Below, piece after piece: positions 1 to 9,800 of a stretch of DNA of 64,000 nucleotides. Where the stretch lies: NCBI GenBank assembly GCA_017555085.1, contig JAFZHD010000039.1, positions 1 through 64,000 on the forward strand, read 5' to 3'. Origin of the DNA: Muribaculaceae bacterium. Lineage in GTDB: Bacteria; Bacteroidota; Bacteroidia; Bacteroidales; Muribaculaceae. The notes below the pieces were generated by a model, which saw nothing but the letters and a program-made list of their open reading frames with translations, was not told where the DNA came from and searched no databases. Position 1 is the first letter of the stretch; each line of letters opens with the position of its first letter. The translations under genes were made by a program, and so were the position numbers.

Positions 1-180
1 AGAAAGTTGTTCTATAGTCTGTTTACCCTCTACATAATCAGCTATTACTTGCGTTTTATCCCGTCTGCGACCTCCTAAAAATTGACGATTACAATCTTTG
101 CATTTATACATTTGTTTTCGGCTTCTCATGCCGTTTTTAACGACCTTATTTGAGCCACAAAAAAAGCATTTTTTTACCAT
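1..180 (-). CDS. Transposase N-terminus, partial (left window edge)
   Basis: The minus strand is open from an ATG at 180 to the window edge, giving 60 residues. The start carries a zinc-ribbon with two CxxC pairs (C5/C8 and C27/C30), followed by a basic stretch (GGRRRDK) and a helix-turn-helix-like segment ending near TIEQLS. This layout is that of the N-terminal zinc-binding region of IS1/InsA-like transposases and of the zinc-binding IS256 variants common in Bacteroidetes. The catalytic domain lies outside the window, so the family cannot be fixed and I cannot tell whether the element is intact. A promoter-like box at 198-205 fits its expression. The neighbouring lipoprotein gene is AT-rich and may be a recent arrival. 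Confidence 0.75.
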   Translation of the reverse strand, partial: MVKKCFFCGSNKVVKNGMRSRKQMYKCKDCNRQFLGGRRRDKTQVIADYVEGKQTIEQLS

Positions 181-197
181 ATCAATGAATTTCTTTA

Positions 198-226
198 CAA
201 AGATATGTATTTCAGCGCATTACAAA
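198..226 (-). promoter_or_regulatory. Predicted promoter of the transposase
   Basis: On the minus strand TATCTTTG (205-198) matches the Bacteroidetes -7 box TAnnTTTG, with TTTG at 226-223 seventeen bases upstream, slightly shorter than the usual 19-21. The transposase ATG follows about 18 bases downstream. The outer end of the insertion sequence should lie just right of this, but no terminal repeat can be defined because the other end is not in the window. Confidence 0.4.
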
Positions 227-367
227 GGTTTCATCCCACTTTTTGTCCACCCTGCCAGGCAATGCGAGAGCCTGAAGACTGGGATAAGCTAAAGTAGAAA
301 TTCCCACGTCTTTTTTTATTTGTATAATGGCTGAATTCGGGGATTATAGGCCAAAAAAATATTTATC

Positions 368-1039
368 ATGAGAATGCTTAAATCTCTATTCCTGAAATCA
401 TGCGGCATTTTTATTCCGTGTATGATTGCTTTAATGTTAGTTGGATGTAAGAGCACCCAGCCAATGACCCAAAAAGTTGATGAACTAGCTTCAACAGTGG
501 GCAAAATTAAAAATTTCCAATACTACGTTTCAAGAAACATTGTTTTAACAAAAACAGAAGACCCAGACATCGTAGGTAGAGTCAATGTTGATGGAAAATT
601 AAAAGTAACCCTAAACAAAGATTATGTCCAAATTACCAGCGCAACCGCAGGTGCACTTTTGAACACAACGACAGATGAGAGTGGTTATAAAGTTTATCAC
701 GTAGCCTTTGAAGAAGACAATGATAATTGCTTACGTTTTGTGCAAAAAAGCAGAGACAGAGAATCAAACATTTATCTGCTATATGACGATCCTCAAAATC
801 ACGCTGTATTATATGGCGGTGACGTATATATTGTAACATGGGACGGATTAGAAGGCATGAACAGTTCCAAAGCAAAAGCGAAATTTGACAACTGGAGTAG
901 CAAAATGAAAGGAGCTCTCAAAGGTGTTACTAATGACGAAAATGATGAACCATACCTCCTGGTTAAAATGAATGTAAAAGTAAAAGAAAAAGAAGAATAT
1001 CGAAAGGCTTCTGGTCGAAAAGTGCAAGTTACCGAATAA
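368..1039 (+). CDS. Hypothetical lipoprotein, DUF4292-like size, function unknown
   Basis: A 223-residue protein whose N-terminus is a lipoprotein signal: a hydrophobic stretch at residues 14-26 ending in the lipobox LVGC with Cys27. The mature part has no motif I recognise; it is rich in Lys and Asp and looks beta-rich in the middle (repeated alternating hydrophobic residues around 80-160). The size and a predicted periplasmic or outer-membrane location fit many Bacteroidales orphan lipoproteins. Codon choice is markedly AT-rich (many AAA, AAT, ATT) compared with parC next door, and an insertion sequence lies just upstream, so horizontal acquisition is plausible. A strong terminator follows at 1093-1123. 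The mention of DUF4292 is only a size comparison, not a family assignment. Confidence 0.7.
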   Translation: MRMLKSLFLKSCGIFIPCMIALMLVGCKSTQPMTQKVDELASTVGKIKNFQYYVSRNIVLTKTEDPDIVGRVNVDGKLKVTLNKDYVQITSATAGALLNTTTDESGYKVYHVAFEEDNDNCLRFVQKSRDRESNIYLLYDDPQNHAVLYGGDVYIVTWDGLEGMNSSKAKAKFDNWSSKMKGALKGVTNDENDEPYLLVKMNVKVKEKEEYRKASGRKVQVTE

Positions 1040-1092
1040 AAAACTATATATCATCATAATGCTATAGCGCCAAGATGAGAAACATTAAATTT

Positions 1093-1123
1093 AAAGCCCT
1101 GCAAACGCCGTTTGCAGGGCTTT
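1093..1123 (+). terminator. Rho-independent-type hairpin after the lipoprotein gene
   Basis: A perfect 13-bp stem (AAAGCCCTGCAAA paired with TTTGCAGGGCTTT) with a 5-base loop lies 54 bases after the stop codon. The T-run after the stem is short. Confidence 0.75.
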
Positions 1124-1302
1124 ACGCACTATATATTGCAACCAATTAAGGTTCCTTTCCATCGCCATTACAGCAAGGAGTTCTGGTTACATAATTGCTT
1201 GTAAATCCATATTGCCTGATGAATTTAATTGCGGTAAAACATTGCTGTCGTTGCGATAAAACACAAAGACACTGACTTTCTCCGTGAAAAATATTCATTA
1301 AC

Positions 1303-1336
1303 TTGATATTTTTTCGCGGTCTTCTTCGTATCTTTG
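1303..1336 (+). promoter_or_regulatory. Predicted parC promoter
   Basis: TATCTTTG at 1329-1336 matches the -7 box TAnnTTTG. A TTG at 1303-1305 could be the -33 box, but the 23-base spacing is longer than usual. The parC ATG is 63 bases downstream. Confidence 0.5.
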
Positions 1337-1399
1337 TAGGTGGTATGAATTATCGTGCCGTAAAATATCCTAACTAATATCATTCAGCAATAAAAATAT

Positions 1400-4075
1400 A
1401 TGAGCGACGAGTTGACTCCCATAGACCCCGAAGACGAGTTGTCACAACCCCAAGAAGCAATCGAAGAAACAGCGCATCATCATGTCGATACATCGGCCGA
1501 TGTTGTGAAAAATCTGCGTGGCATGTATCGCAGTTGGTTTTTGGACTATGCTTCTTATGTAATTCTTGAACGCGCAGTGCCTCACATTGACGACGGTTTG
1601 AAACCCGTTCAGCGACGCATTTTGCACTCAATGAAAACTCTTGATGACGGCCGTTTCAACAAGGTTGCCAATATCGTGGGTAACACCATGCAATATCACC
1701 CTCACGGCGATGCGTCAATTAACGATGCGCTCGTTGCGTTGGGACAAAAAGACTTGTTGGTAGAAACACAAGGTAACTGGGGTAATATTTTGACCGGAGC
1801 ATCGGCGGCGGCAGGCCGTTACATTGAGGCGCGATTGTCGTCGTTTGCACTCGAAACGCTATATAATTCCAAGACTACTGAATGGACACTCTCGTATGAC
1901 GGCCGCAAGAAAGAGCCTGTGACATTGCCTGTGAAATTCCCGCTTTTGTTGGCACAGGGTGTCGAAGGTATTGCCGTGGGCTTGTCGTCAAAAATTCTTC
2001 CTCACAACTTTAACGAAATCATAGATGCCGCGGTAGCATATTTGCGTGGCGATGAGTTTGTGCTCTATCCCGACTTTGTGACCGGTGGTTTCATTGATGT
2101 GTCAAAATATAATGACGGTGAGCGTGGCGGCGTGGTGAAGGTACGCGCCAAGATCGAGAAAATCGATAATAAAACCCTTGCTATTACCGAAATTCCGTTT
2201 GGCAAAACAACTGGAACGCTTATCGACTCTATCCTCAAAGCGTTTGAAAAAGGCAAAATCAAGATTCGTAAGGTTGACGACAACACAGCTGAGACTGCAT
2301 TGATTTTGGTGCATTTGTTGCCAGGTACATCATCAGACAAGACTATTGATGCATTATATGCATTTACCGATTGTGAGGTGAGTATTTCGCCCAACTGTTG
2401 TGTGATTTCTGACAAAAAGCCACATTTCTTGGGTGTGAGCGATGTGTTGCGACACAATGTTGACCGCACCAAAGACCTCTTGCGTCAGGAACTTGAGATT
2501 CAACTTGCCGAGGTGAGAGAGATGCTTCACTTTGCATCGCTTGAACGCATCTTCATTGAAGAACGCATCTATAAGGACAAAGGCTTCGAAGAAAGCCCCA
2601 ACATGGACGCTGCTGTGGCTCACATCGACAAACGATTGGAACCGTGGAAACCCAAATTGTGGCGTGAGGTTACATCTGACGACATTTTGCGCCTTATGGA
2701 AATCAAGATGGGGCGCATTCTCAAATTCAACTCAAAGAAAGCCGATGATATTATCGCTTCATATAACGACCGCATCAAGGCACTTAAACACGACTTGGAT
2801 CATTTGGTTGACTACACAATCAAGTGGTATGAAGACCTCAAAGAAAAATATGGCGAGGCCTATCCCCGTCACACGGTTATTCGCGGCTTTGACAGCATTG
2901 AGGCTGCAACTGTGGTTGAGGCTAACGAAAAATTGTATATCAACCGCGAAGAAGGCTTTATCGGTACTGGCTTGAAGAAAGATGAGTTTGTGTGCAACTG
3001 TTCAAACATTGACGATATTCTCATCATCTACAAAGACGGTAAATACAAAGTGGTGAAGGTTGCCGAAAAAATGTTTATCGGCAACGGCAAAAATGTGTTG
3101 CACATTCAGGTGTTCAAGCGCAATGACTCACGCACCATCTTCAACATCATTTACCAAAACGGCAAGGGTGGTGTTTATATGATGAAACGCTGTGCCATTA
3201 CCGGTATCACTCGCGACAAGGAATATGACCTCACTCCTGGCAAGCCCGGAACAAAAATAAATTGGTTCTCAGCCAACCCCAACGGCGAGGCCGAGGTGGT
3301 TAAAGTTACTCTCAAACCCAAAGCACGCTTGAAAACATTGCAGTTTGATGTCGATTTTGGCGAATTGGCAATCAAGGGCAAGCAGTCGCAAGGTAACATC
3401 GTGACCAAAAACGAGGTGCACCGCTTCTCGCTCAAAGAGAAAGGTGCATCGACGCTTGGCGGTCGCGAGGTGTGGTTTGACCACGATGTGTTGCGTCTAA
3501 ACTATGACGGTCGCGGTGAGTTTCTCGGAGAGTTCCAAGGTTCAGACCAAGTGCTTGTGGTGCTCAAAAACGGCGAATACTATATGTCGACATTTGAGCA
3601 AAGCAACCACTATGAAGATAACATATTGCGCATTGAGAAATTCCGTCCGGGACATGTGTGGACAGCCGTTCTTAACGATGCCGACCAAGGTTATCCCTAT
3701 CTCAAACGATTTACATTTGAGCCGACTGCCAAAAAACAACGCTTCTTGGGCGAAAACGAAAAGTCAACGCTCATTTTGCTTACCGACGAACCTGGTGCGC
3801 GCGTGGAAGTGACATTTGGCGGTAGCGATGCGTTCCGTGGTACATTAGTTATTGATGCCGCAGAGTTTATCGCAGTTAAGTCTTACAAGGCCAAAGGTAA
3901 ACGCGTGTCTAATTTTGAAATCGAATCAATCGTTGAAATCGAGCCTCGTGAAGTCGCTCCCGAAGAAACCGAAGAGCCAGAGGAAGAGACCGCAGGCGAA
4001 GAAGAGGGCGAGCCCGAACGCTCTGACGATGAAGTTCGCGACGAGATTAACGGTCAACAACGCATTTTTGATTAA
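1400..4075 (+). CDS. parC: DNA topoisomerase IV subunit A (ParC/GyrA family)
   Basis: This 891-residue protein is the DNA-cleaving subunit of a type IIA topoisomerase, which passes duplexes and decatenates daughter chromosomes in the cytoplasm. The N-terminal winged-helix and tower domains occupy about residues 40-500 (DGLKPVQRRILHSM near 65-78), with the catalytic tyrosine at Y141 in GRYIEARLS. The C-terminal part (about 530-850) has the repeating beta-pinwheel pattern. I find no GyrA-box-type QRRGGKG motif, which favours ParC over GyrA. The last 35 residues are strongly acidic (runs of Glu), a tail outside the catalytic core. No parE gene is visible in the window. The gene downstream starts 9 bases after the stop, so the two are probably co-transcribed. 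Confidence 0.93.
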   Translation: MSDELTPIDPEDELSQPQEAIEETAHHHVDTSADVVKNLRGMYRSWFLDYASYVILERAVPHIDDGLKPVQRRILHSMKTLDDGRFNKVANIVGNTMQYHPHGDASINDALVALGQKDLLVETQGNWGNILTGASAAAGRYIEARLSSFALETLYNSKTTEWTLSYDGRKKEPVTLPVKFPLLLAQGVEGIAVGLSSKILPHNFNEIIDAAVAYLRGDEFVLYPDFVTGGFIDVSKYNDGERGGVVKVRAKIEKIDNKTLAITEIPFGKTTGTLIDSILKAFEKGKIKIRKVDDNTAETALILVHLLPGTSSDKTIDALYAFTDCEVSISPNCCVISDKKPHFLGVSDVLRHNVDRTKDLLRQELEIQLAEVREMLHFASLERIFIEERIYKDKGFEESPNMDAAVAHIDKRLEPWKPKLWREVTSDDILRLMEIKMGRILKFNSKKADDIIASYNDRIKALKHDLDHLVDYTIKWYEDLKEKYGEAYPRHTVIRGFDSIEAATVVEANEKLYINREEGFIGTGLKKDEFVCNCSNIDDILIIYKDGKYKVVKVAEKMFIGNGKNVLHIQVFKRNDSRTIFNIIYQNGKGGVYMMKRCAITGITRDKEYDLTPGKPGTKINWFSANPNGEAEVVKVTLKPKARLKTLQFDVDFGELAIKGKQSQGNIVTKNEVHRFSLKEKGASTLGGREVWFDHDVLRLNYDGRGEFLGEFQGSDQVLVVLKNGEYYMSTFEQSNHYEDNILRIEKFRPGHVWTAVLNDADQGYPYLKRFTFEPTAKKQRFLGENEKSTLILLTDEPGARVEVTFGGSDAFRGTLVIDAAEFIAVKSYKAKGKRVSNFEIESIVEIEPREVAPEETEEPEEETAGEEEGEPERSDDEVRDEINGQQRIFD

Positions 4076-4084
4076 TAAAACGAT

Positions 4085-4936
4085 ATGAAACGGTTGTTGA
4101 TGATATTGGGCGTGTTGGCGGCTATTATCACAAGTAGGGCTGCTGAAACCGATTCGGTTGCACCGTTATGCCCTGTGCTCACAGTCTATACGGCTGAGGT
4201 TGGCGCATCAAAAATCACCGACACATATTTGTCGCCATTGAAATATGACGGACTGTATGCCGCGTTGCATTTTGAACGCATGCAGGCTATGAAATTTAAC
4301 CCCGACCGATGGGTTATGCAACTTAAATTTGATGCCGAGGTCGACCGTGTGTTAAGCCCGTCGCGCAATTCCGAGATGTGGTATGGCGGAGTAGATGCCT
4401 CGTGGGGAATGATGCACCGTTGGCAAGTGGCCAAGGGGTTGACTCTCGCGGCAGGAGGCAGCACGACATTAGATTTGGGCTGTCGTTACAGCATGCGCAA
4501 CGGCAATAACCCCGCATCGGCGCGAGCCGCATGGACGGTAAATGCAACCGGATATGCTGCGTGGAATTTCAATATTGGCTCATTGCCTGTCACATTGTGC
4601 TATCAACCCACCTTGCCCGTTGTCGGTGCGTTTTTCTCACCTGAATATGGCCAACTCTATTATGAAATATATTTGGGCGAGTGGAATGGATTGGCCCATG
4701 CAGCACATTGGGGCAACTACTTTGAAATGGAAAATGTGATAACCGCCGATTTGCGATTTTCGGCCACAAGCCTGCGCATCGGCTATCGCAACAACATATT
4801 ATCTACACACATTAATAATATCACAACACGCATGGCAACCCACGGCATAGTGTTCGGTTTGACACATGAGTGGATCAGCCTGTCATCGCACAAAAAACAC
4901 CATCCACAATCACGCATTATCTCGGCATTATATTAA
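4085..4936 (+). CDS. Outer-membrane-type protein, probably DUF3316 family
   Basis: A 283-residue exported protein with a signal peptide (about residues 1-19, ending ..TSRA). The rest is a series of alternating aromatic and hydrophobic stretches separated by short turns, as in a small outer-membrane beta-barrel; examples are the segments around residues 95-110, 145-165 and 215-230. From memory this resembles the DUF3316 proteins of Bacteroidales, which are often found beside parC; I could not verify this. No enzyme motif is seen. It begins 9 bases after the parC stop and has no promoter box of its own, so it should be read from the parC transcript, which is an odd pairing of a chromosome enzyme with an envelope protein. 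Confidence 0.7.
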   Translation: MKRLLMILGVLAAIITSRAAETDSVAPLCPVLTVYTAEVGASKITDTYLSPLKYDGLYAALHFERMQAMKFNPDRWVMQLKFDAEVDRVLSPSRNSEMWYGGVDASWGMMHRWQVAKGLTLAAGGSTTLDLGCRYSMRNGNNPASARAAWTVNATGYAAWNFNIGSLPVTLCYQPTLPVVGAFFSPEYGQLYYEIYLGEWNGLAHAAHWGNYFEMENVITADLRFSATSLRIGYRNNILSTHINNITTRMATHGIVFGLTHEWISLSSHKKHHPQSRIISALY

Positions 4937-5080
4937 TCTCGCAATGTGATTAATAGATTCTATTGTATAAAAAACTTGTGCAGAGCACGGGAAAGTGAAG
5001 CGATTGTTATAACTGTGCTTCGTCACCCGTCTTACAATCGGCAGAGCGCCGGCTTGAGTTTTGTTCGGAGCATAAACTAT

Positions 5081-5111
5081 TTTGTTGTTTCAAAAATATG
5101 TAATAACTTTA
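5081..5111 (+). promoter_or_regulatory. Predicted promoter of the S41 peptidase gene
   Basis: TTTG at 5081-5084, 19 bases, then TAACTTTA at 5104-5111, one mismatch from TAnnTTTG. The GTG start codon is 24 bases downstream. Confidence 0.5.
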
Positions 5112-5134
5112 CGATTAATAAATTCTGAACATAA

Positions 5135-6142
5135 GTGAGAAATATATTTATACTTTTATTGGTATTGACATTTGCTTCGTGTAACGATGTTGAGGAGTGG
5201 GCAGATAACCCTAGTGGCAATTTTGACGCTTTGTGGACTATTCTCGATGAGCATTACTGCTTTTTTGAGGAAAAGGGCGTTGATTGGGATACTGTGTATG
5301 AAAAATACAGCAAGAGAATTGGCAGCAAGATGAGTGATGAGGCTTTGTTCACAGTATGCTCCGATATGATTGACGAGTTGAAGGACGGCCACACCAATCT
5401 CTCTGCTCCGTTTGCCACATCTTATTATCGCCAATGGTGGAGCGACTATCCGCAAAACTATGATGAACGCGTGATTCAGCAATACTATTTCAACTACAAT
5501 TATCGTTCATTGAACACTGTTGACTATGGTATTTTGCCACAAAACATCGGCTATATGCACTATGACAGTTTCTCTACGGGTCTTGGTGAGGGCAATATTG
5601 ACTATATTTTGGCTCATTTTGCCACTTGTAACGCGCTTATTATTGACGTGCGTGATAATGGCGGCGGCAGTTTGTCAAATGTTGAGCCGCTCGTTCGCCG
5701 TTTCATAACCGAGCGCACTTTGGTGGGATATATCTCACACAAGACCGGTCCGGGACACGACGAGTTTTCTGCTCCTCATGAAATATACTATGAGCCTGCC
5801 GAAGAAGGTCGCATGATGTGGGGCAAACCGGTGGTGGTGATTGCCAACCGTAGCACTTTCAGCGCGGCAAACGATTTTGTGGCAACGATGAAGCATTTGC
5901 CGCAAGTGACTGTTGTGGGTGCAACCACAGGTGGCGGCAGCGGTATGCCGTTTTCGTCGGAGTTGCCTTGTGGTTGGGGAGTGCGATTCTCGGCTGTCCC
6001 CATGCTTGATGCACAAGGAGTGTTGACTGAAATGGGCGTTGAGCCCACCGAGGGCTGTGCCGTGGATATGTCGCCAGCCGATGCCATTAACGGTCGCGAC
6101 ACGATACTTGATTTTGCGATTGAGTATCTTACAAAGTCTTAA
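5135..6142 (+). CDS. S41 family C-terminal-processing-type peptidase lipoprotein
   Basis: A 335-residue lipoprotein of the tail-specific (S41) serine peptidase family. The start is a GTG chosen because it gives a clean lipoprotein signal (residues 1-15, lipobox FASC, Cys16); no ATG gives one. The N-terminal helical bundle typical of S41 proteins (FDALWTILDEHYCFF, about 30-45) is followed directly by the catalytic domain, with DVRDNGGG near 170 and the nucleophile region RSTFSAANDF near 240-248. No PDZ domain is evident, so substrate recruitment differs from CtpA-type enzymes. The substrate is unknown. The 3' end overlaps the convergent deacetylase gene by 14 bases. Confidence 0.85.
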   Translation: MRNIFILLLVLTFASCNDVEEWADNPSGNFDALWTILDEHYCFFEEKGVDWDTVYEKYSKRIGSKMSDEALFTVCSDMIDELKDGHTNLSAPFATSYYRQWWSDYPQNYDERVIQQYYFNYNYRSLNTVDYGILPQNIGYMHYDSFSTGLGEGNIDYILAHFATCNALIIDVRDNGGGSLSNVEPLVRRFITERTLVGYISHKTGPGHDEFSAPHEIYYEPAEEGRMMWGKPVVVIANRSTFSAANDFVATMKHLPQVTVVGATTGGGSGMPFSSELPCGWGVRFSAVPMLDAQGVLTEMGVEPTEGCAVDMSPADAINGRDTILDFAIEYLTKS

Positions 6143-6878
6143 ACTGATATCCCTTTGTTGATAATGAATCGATTATGGCCGGCAAGTGTCGATAAAACTT
6201 GTCGGTGCGCAACGGGTGTGTGCCTAAATGAATGAGCATAATCGCGCCGTTGAGGGTGTGCTGTCGTTCAAAGTCATACAGCAAATCGAGGAGTTCTTGC
6301 GATGAACGGTAGTTTTCCATGTCGGGGGTGGTGTAGTCGTCGCTTGTCCATAGTCCCGGAGTGAAATTTACCGTAACGAGTCCTGTGCTGTTGATGGCTG
6401 CCACATTTTGGGCGTTATACCACTCATAAGGCGGTAGATAGTAGGGCGCTGATTGGGCCGTGATGTTCCAACGGCTCAATTCCTCATAGTTGAGGTGTAG
6501 GTCGTTTAGGAGGCTGTCGTCGGCAACAAGGTTGGTGCGTGCTTTGTCCCAGTCGGCATATTGTAAATGTCCATCACTGTGTCCGCCCACATAATGCCCG
6601 TCGGCAATAATGCGGTTAATGATAGAGTCGTTTTCGGGCATGCGCAAAAATCGACCGGTAAAGAAAAACGAACCTTTGACATTTCGTTTTCTCATTTCAT
6701 CGAGAGCCATTGGTGCGCCCTCAAAAGCCGAGTCGGCCGAGAATACCAAGTGAATGGTTTTGTCGTTACTCATTCTCACGACAGCACCATAAGGGTCGGT
6801 GACCCTATGGTGTGTGGTGGAAGTGCATGCTGCGACTAATGCCGCCAAAGTTATCAAAACTGTGATGATGCGTGTCAT
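6129..6878 (-). CDS. Polysaccharide deacetylase-like (NodB fold) lipoprotein
   Basis: A 249-residue lipoprotein (lipobox VAAC, Cys18) with a NodB homology domain over about residues 40-245. Metal-binding residues are visible as D49 in FSADS and H100/H104 in HSDGH; a late LIHLG motif (about 215) would supply the last catalytic His. Two features differ from canonical chitin or peptidoglycan deacetylases: the first motif has only one Asp where TFDDG has two, and the YYLPPYEW motif lacks the usual Arg. A Bacteroidetes subfamily with the same PPYEWYN motif exists as far as I recall, so this may be its normal form. It is the last gene of the sbcD-sbcC operon, starting 2 bases after sbcC. Confidence 0.8.
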   Translation of the reverse strand: MTRIITVLITLAALVAACTSTTHHRVTDPYGAVVRMSNDKTIHLVFSADSAFEGAPMALDEMRKRNVKGSFFFTGRFLRMPENDSIINRIIADGHYVGGHSDGHLQYADWDKARTNLVADDSLLNDLHLNYEELSRWNITAQSAPYYLPPYEWYNAQNVAAINSTGLVTVNFTPGLWTSDDYTTPDMENYRSSQELLDLLYDFERQHTLNGAIMLIHLGTHPLRTDKFYRHLPAIIDSLSTKGYQFKTL

Positions 6879-6880
6879 GA

Positions 6881-9800
6881 TTATAATGTGCTTACTACTT
6901 TGATTTCGCTATGTGAGTTGTTGATGCAGTTGACCTGAATTTGAGTCGTGATGCGCTCTTTGAGGCTGTCGACATGGGAGATGATGCCCACTTTCTTGCC
7001 GCCCATGTTGTGCAACTGTTCAAGAGCGTTGATTACCGAGCTCAAATACTCGCTGTCGAGTGTGCCAAAACCTTCGTCGATAAACAATGTGTCCATAGCC
7101 ATCGCTTGGTTGCTGAGTGATGACAAGCCCAATGCGAGTGAGAGCGAGAGCAAGAAACTTTCGCCACCCGAGATGTTTGAAATGGGACGGTCAGAATCGG
7201 CCATCTCGTGGTCGATTATGGCAATGGCAAGTGTGCCGGGTTGGCCTTTCATCTCATAGCGCGGTATGAATTGTCGCAAATAGACATTGGCTTTGAGGAG
7301 CATATCATGGAGAATGAAACTTTGTGCAATAGCACGGAATTTCTTGCCGTCGGAACTGCCAAAGACGCTTGACAATCTTTCCCATGATATATACTCGGCT
7401 TTGGCAACCTCGATTTCTTTCAAGATTGATTCTAATTTGGCTTTATTTTCGGCATCTTGTTTCAATTGTTGACTGATTGCACCTTGCTTGGTGTGCGACT
7501 CGGTGATGATGGCCGATGCCTCGGCTATTTTGGCTGTCGCAGAGTCGATGGTTTCGCCTTCTACTGCTTGGGGACGCTCGCTTTCGAGTTTTTGGCGCTC
7601 GTTTGTAAGTGTTGTTTTGGTCGTGTTGATGCGAATGTTGGCTTCGTTGGCATCGTTGATTATCGCGCGATATTCTGCGATGTTGTTGCCGATGCCGATA
7701 AGTTCGCCAACGCGTTCGATTGATATGTTTTCAAGTTGGCTGAGACAGCGATTGATTTCGGCGGTCGCAGTCTTGTCTTGGTCCTTGTAGCGGCTGATAG
7801 AGTCGGAGATGCTTCTGACATCGGCCAAAAGTGAGGCAAAGCGGGTTGCGAGGTTGGGCTGCAAGTTGCGCGACACGGCCGATTTTGCCCAAATGGGACG
7901 CATTGATGCGATGTCGTTTACAAGTCCGTTGATGTTATTAATGTCTTGGCTGATAGATGCGAGGCGCGTTGCTATTGATGCCTGTTCCTCAACCATTGCA
8001 CGATAATTGTCGGCATCGCGCTGTAATTGTGATGCAAACTCATCGGCATTTTGTTGCCATGCTTGCATCCAAGATTCATCGCCAAAAATTGCAGTTACCT
8101 TGCCGATGTTGTCATTAACGGTTTGTCGTGCATTGGTGATGTTTTGTTCCTTGCTGTCTTTTTGGGCAGAGCCATGTGCGATACCCTGTTTTTTGGTGTT
8201 GATTGTGTTGCTGATTGCAGTTTTCGAACTTGTGATTTTGTCTTTTTCGGCTTGCAATTTATTGGCGGCAGTCAAAATTTCGCTGAGTTGTTTTTGCTTG
8301 GCGGCAATATCGGTTTGCTCGGCTTCGTTCTTCTCGATGTCTTTTGAAATTTGTTCGAGAGGATTTTCGCTATCGGCATAGTCTGCCCAAGTGGTATATC
8401 CATTAAGTTTGGCAATAATTGCATCGGCTTGCGCTTTGAGAGTGCCTAACTCTTTATCAGCCGAGGCAAGTGCTTGCTCTTTTGCTTTGAGCGTGATTTG
8501 GCATTTGTTGGCCTCGTTGCGTGCGGCAGTCTCATTAGCTTTGGCGCTTTCAAGTTCTTGGCGCAACGGCGCAACGATTTCCTCAAATTTTGCATCAGAG
8601 GTCAATTCGATGATTTTTTGGCCACACAAAGGACAAGTGTCATCATTGTGAAGTGTCGCACGAATGGTTTTGAGATAGTCGTCGGCGCTTTCTTTGAGTT
8701 TGTCAAATCGTGACTGAGCCTCATCAACTTTTGTCTCGGCTTGTTTGAGGCTTCCGCTCGCTTTGGCATTAGCCTCCTCGGCGACAGTGATATCAGCCTT
8801 GATGGTTGCAATGTTTTGCTCTTTGGCGGCTACATTGTCTCGCAAATCGCAGTATCGTGTATAATCTGTTTTCAACTCGCTTAAAACTTGGTTTGTTGTA
8901 ACTAACACACTGCGGCGTTGTGCCAGCGAATCTTGGTCAAATTGAGATGCTGCTCGTTGTTTCTCTTCGATTTCGGCTTGCTTTGCTTGCTCGTTTTGGG
9001 TGGCAGTCTCAAATTGTGTGTGGAGTTTGGCAATTTCGTTTTCTAATATTGCGATAGATTCTGCGAGCGACTTGCATTCTTGGTCTAATTGAACCTGCAA
9101 GTTCTCATTAGCCTTAATTGTTTTGATATGCTCTTTGATGAGCGCAACCTTTTCAAATACGGGTTTTTTAGACTCATTTTCGGCCAAGGTGCGCGATATG
9201 TTGGTATTGCGTTGGTCGAGCAAATCTTTGTCGGCTTCAAGAGAGAGCAATTCTCCTGTGAGGTTGACAAACGATTGCATTGCGTTGTTATCGTTTTGCT
9301 CGGTCATGGCAAGGCCGTTTCGTGCATCGGTCATTTGTGTGTGATGACGGCGCACTTCTTCGGTTTTATCCCAATCGCTAACGATGCCGCTTACTTGGCG
9401 GAACGATTCAGACTCTATTTTTTCTTTGAGTTGTTGTTCTTCTTGTGTGATTTGCTCCAATTTTTGGTTTGTTTGAACCATGCTCTCAAACCATTGCTTG
9501 GCTTGCTCATACGATTTTTTGAGGCTTTCTTGTTCGGCAATAGTTTTGGCGAGAGAGTCCAATTCTCCCTTCTTTTCGGCGATTTGGTCGTCGTCAAGAG
9601 GTGTGATATTGTTGGTTTGGAGTTCTAGTCGGGTTACTTCGCTTTTCTTCTCTGATGTGATTGCGAATATTTTTTTGCCGATTTCGCTGTATATGTCAAG
9701 ACCGGTGAGTTTTTCGAGAATTTCTGATTTTTCGTCATCTTTTGCACGAAGGAATTTTGTGAATTCGCCTTGCGCAAGCATTGATGTTCGGCAGAATTGG

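Larger units (their letters stand above)
1040..1399. other. Intergenic region before parC
   Basis: This 360-base stretch holds the terminator at 1093-1123 and, near its end, the predicted parC promoter. Between about 1130 and 1300 I see no open frame with coding character, no RNA gene and no repeat. Confidence 0.6.

Noticed and set aside
9089-9628. 179-codon open frame antisense to sbcC
   Set aside because: It lies in the coiled-coil region, has no start context or promoter, and its Phe/Leu/Cys-rich translation is the usual reverse image of Glu/Lys/Ala-rich coding sequence.
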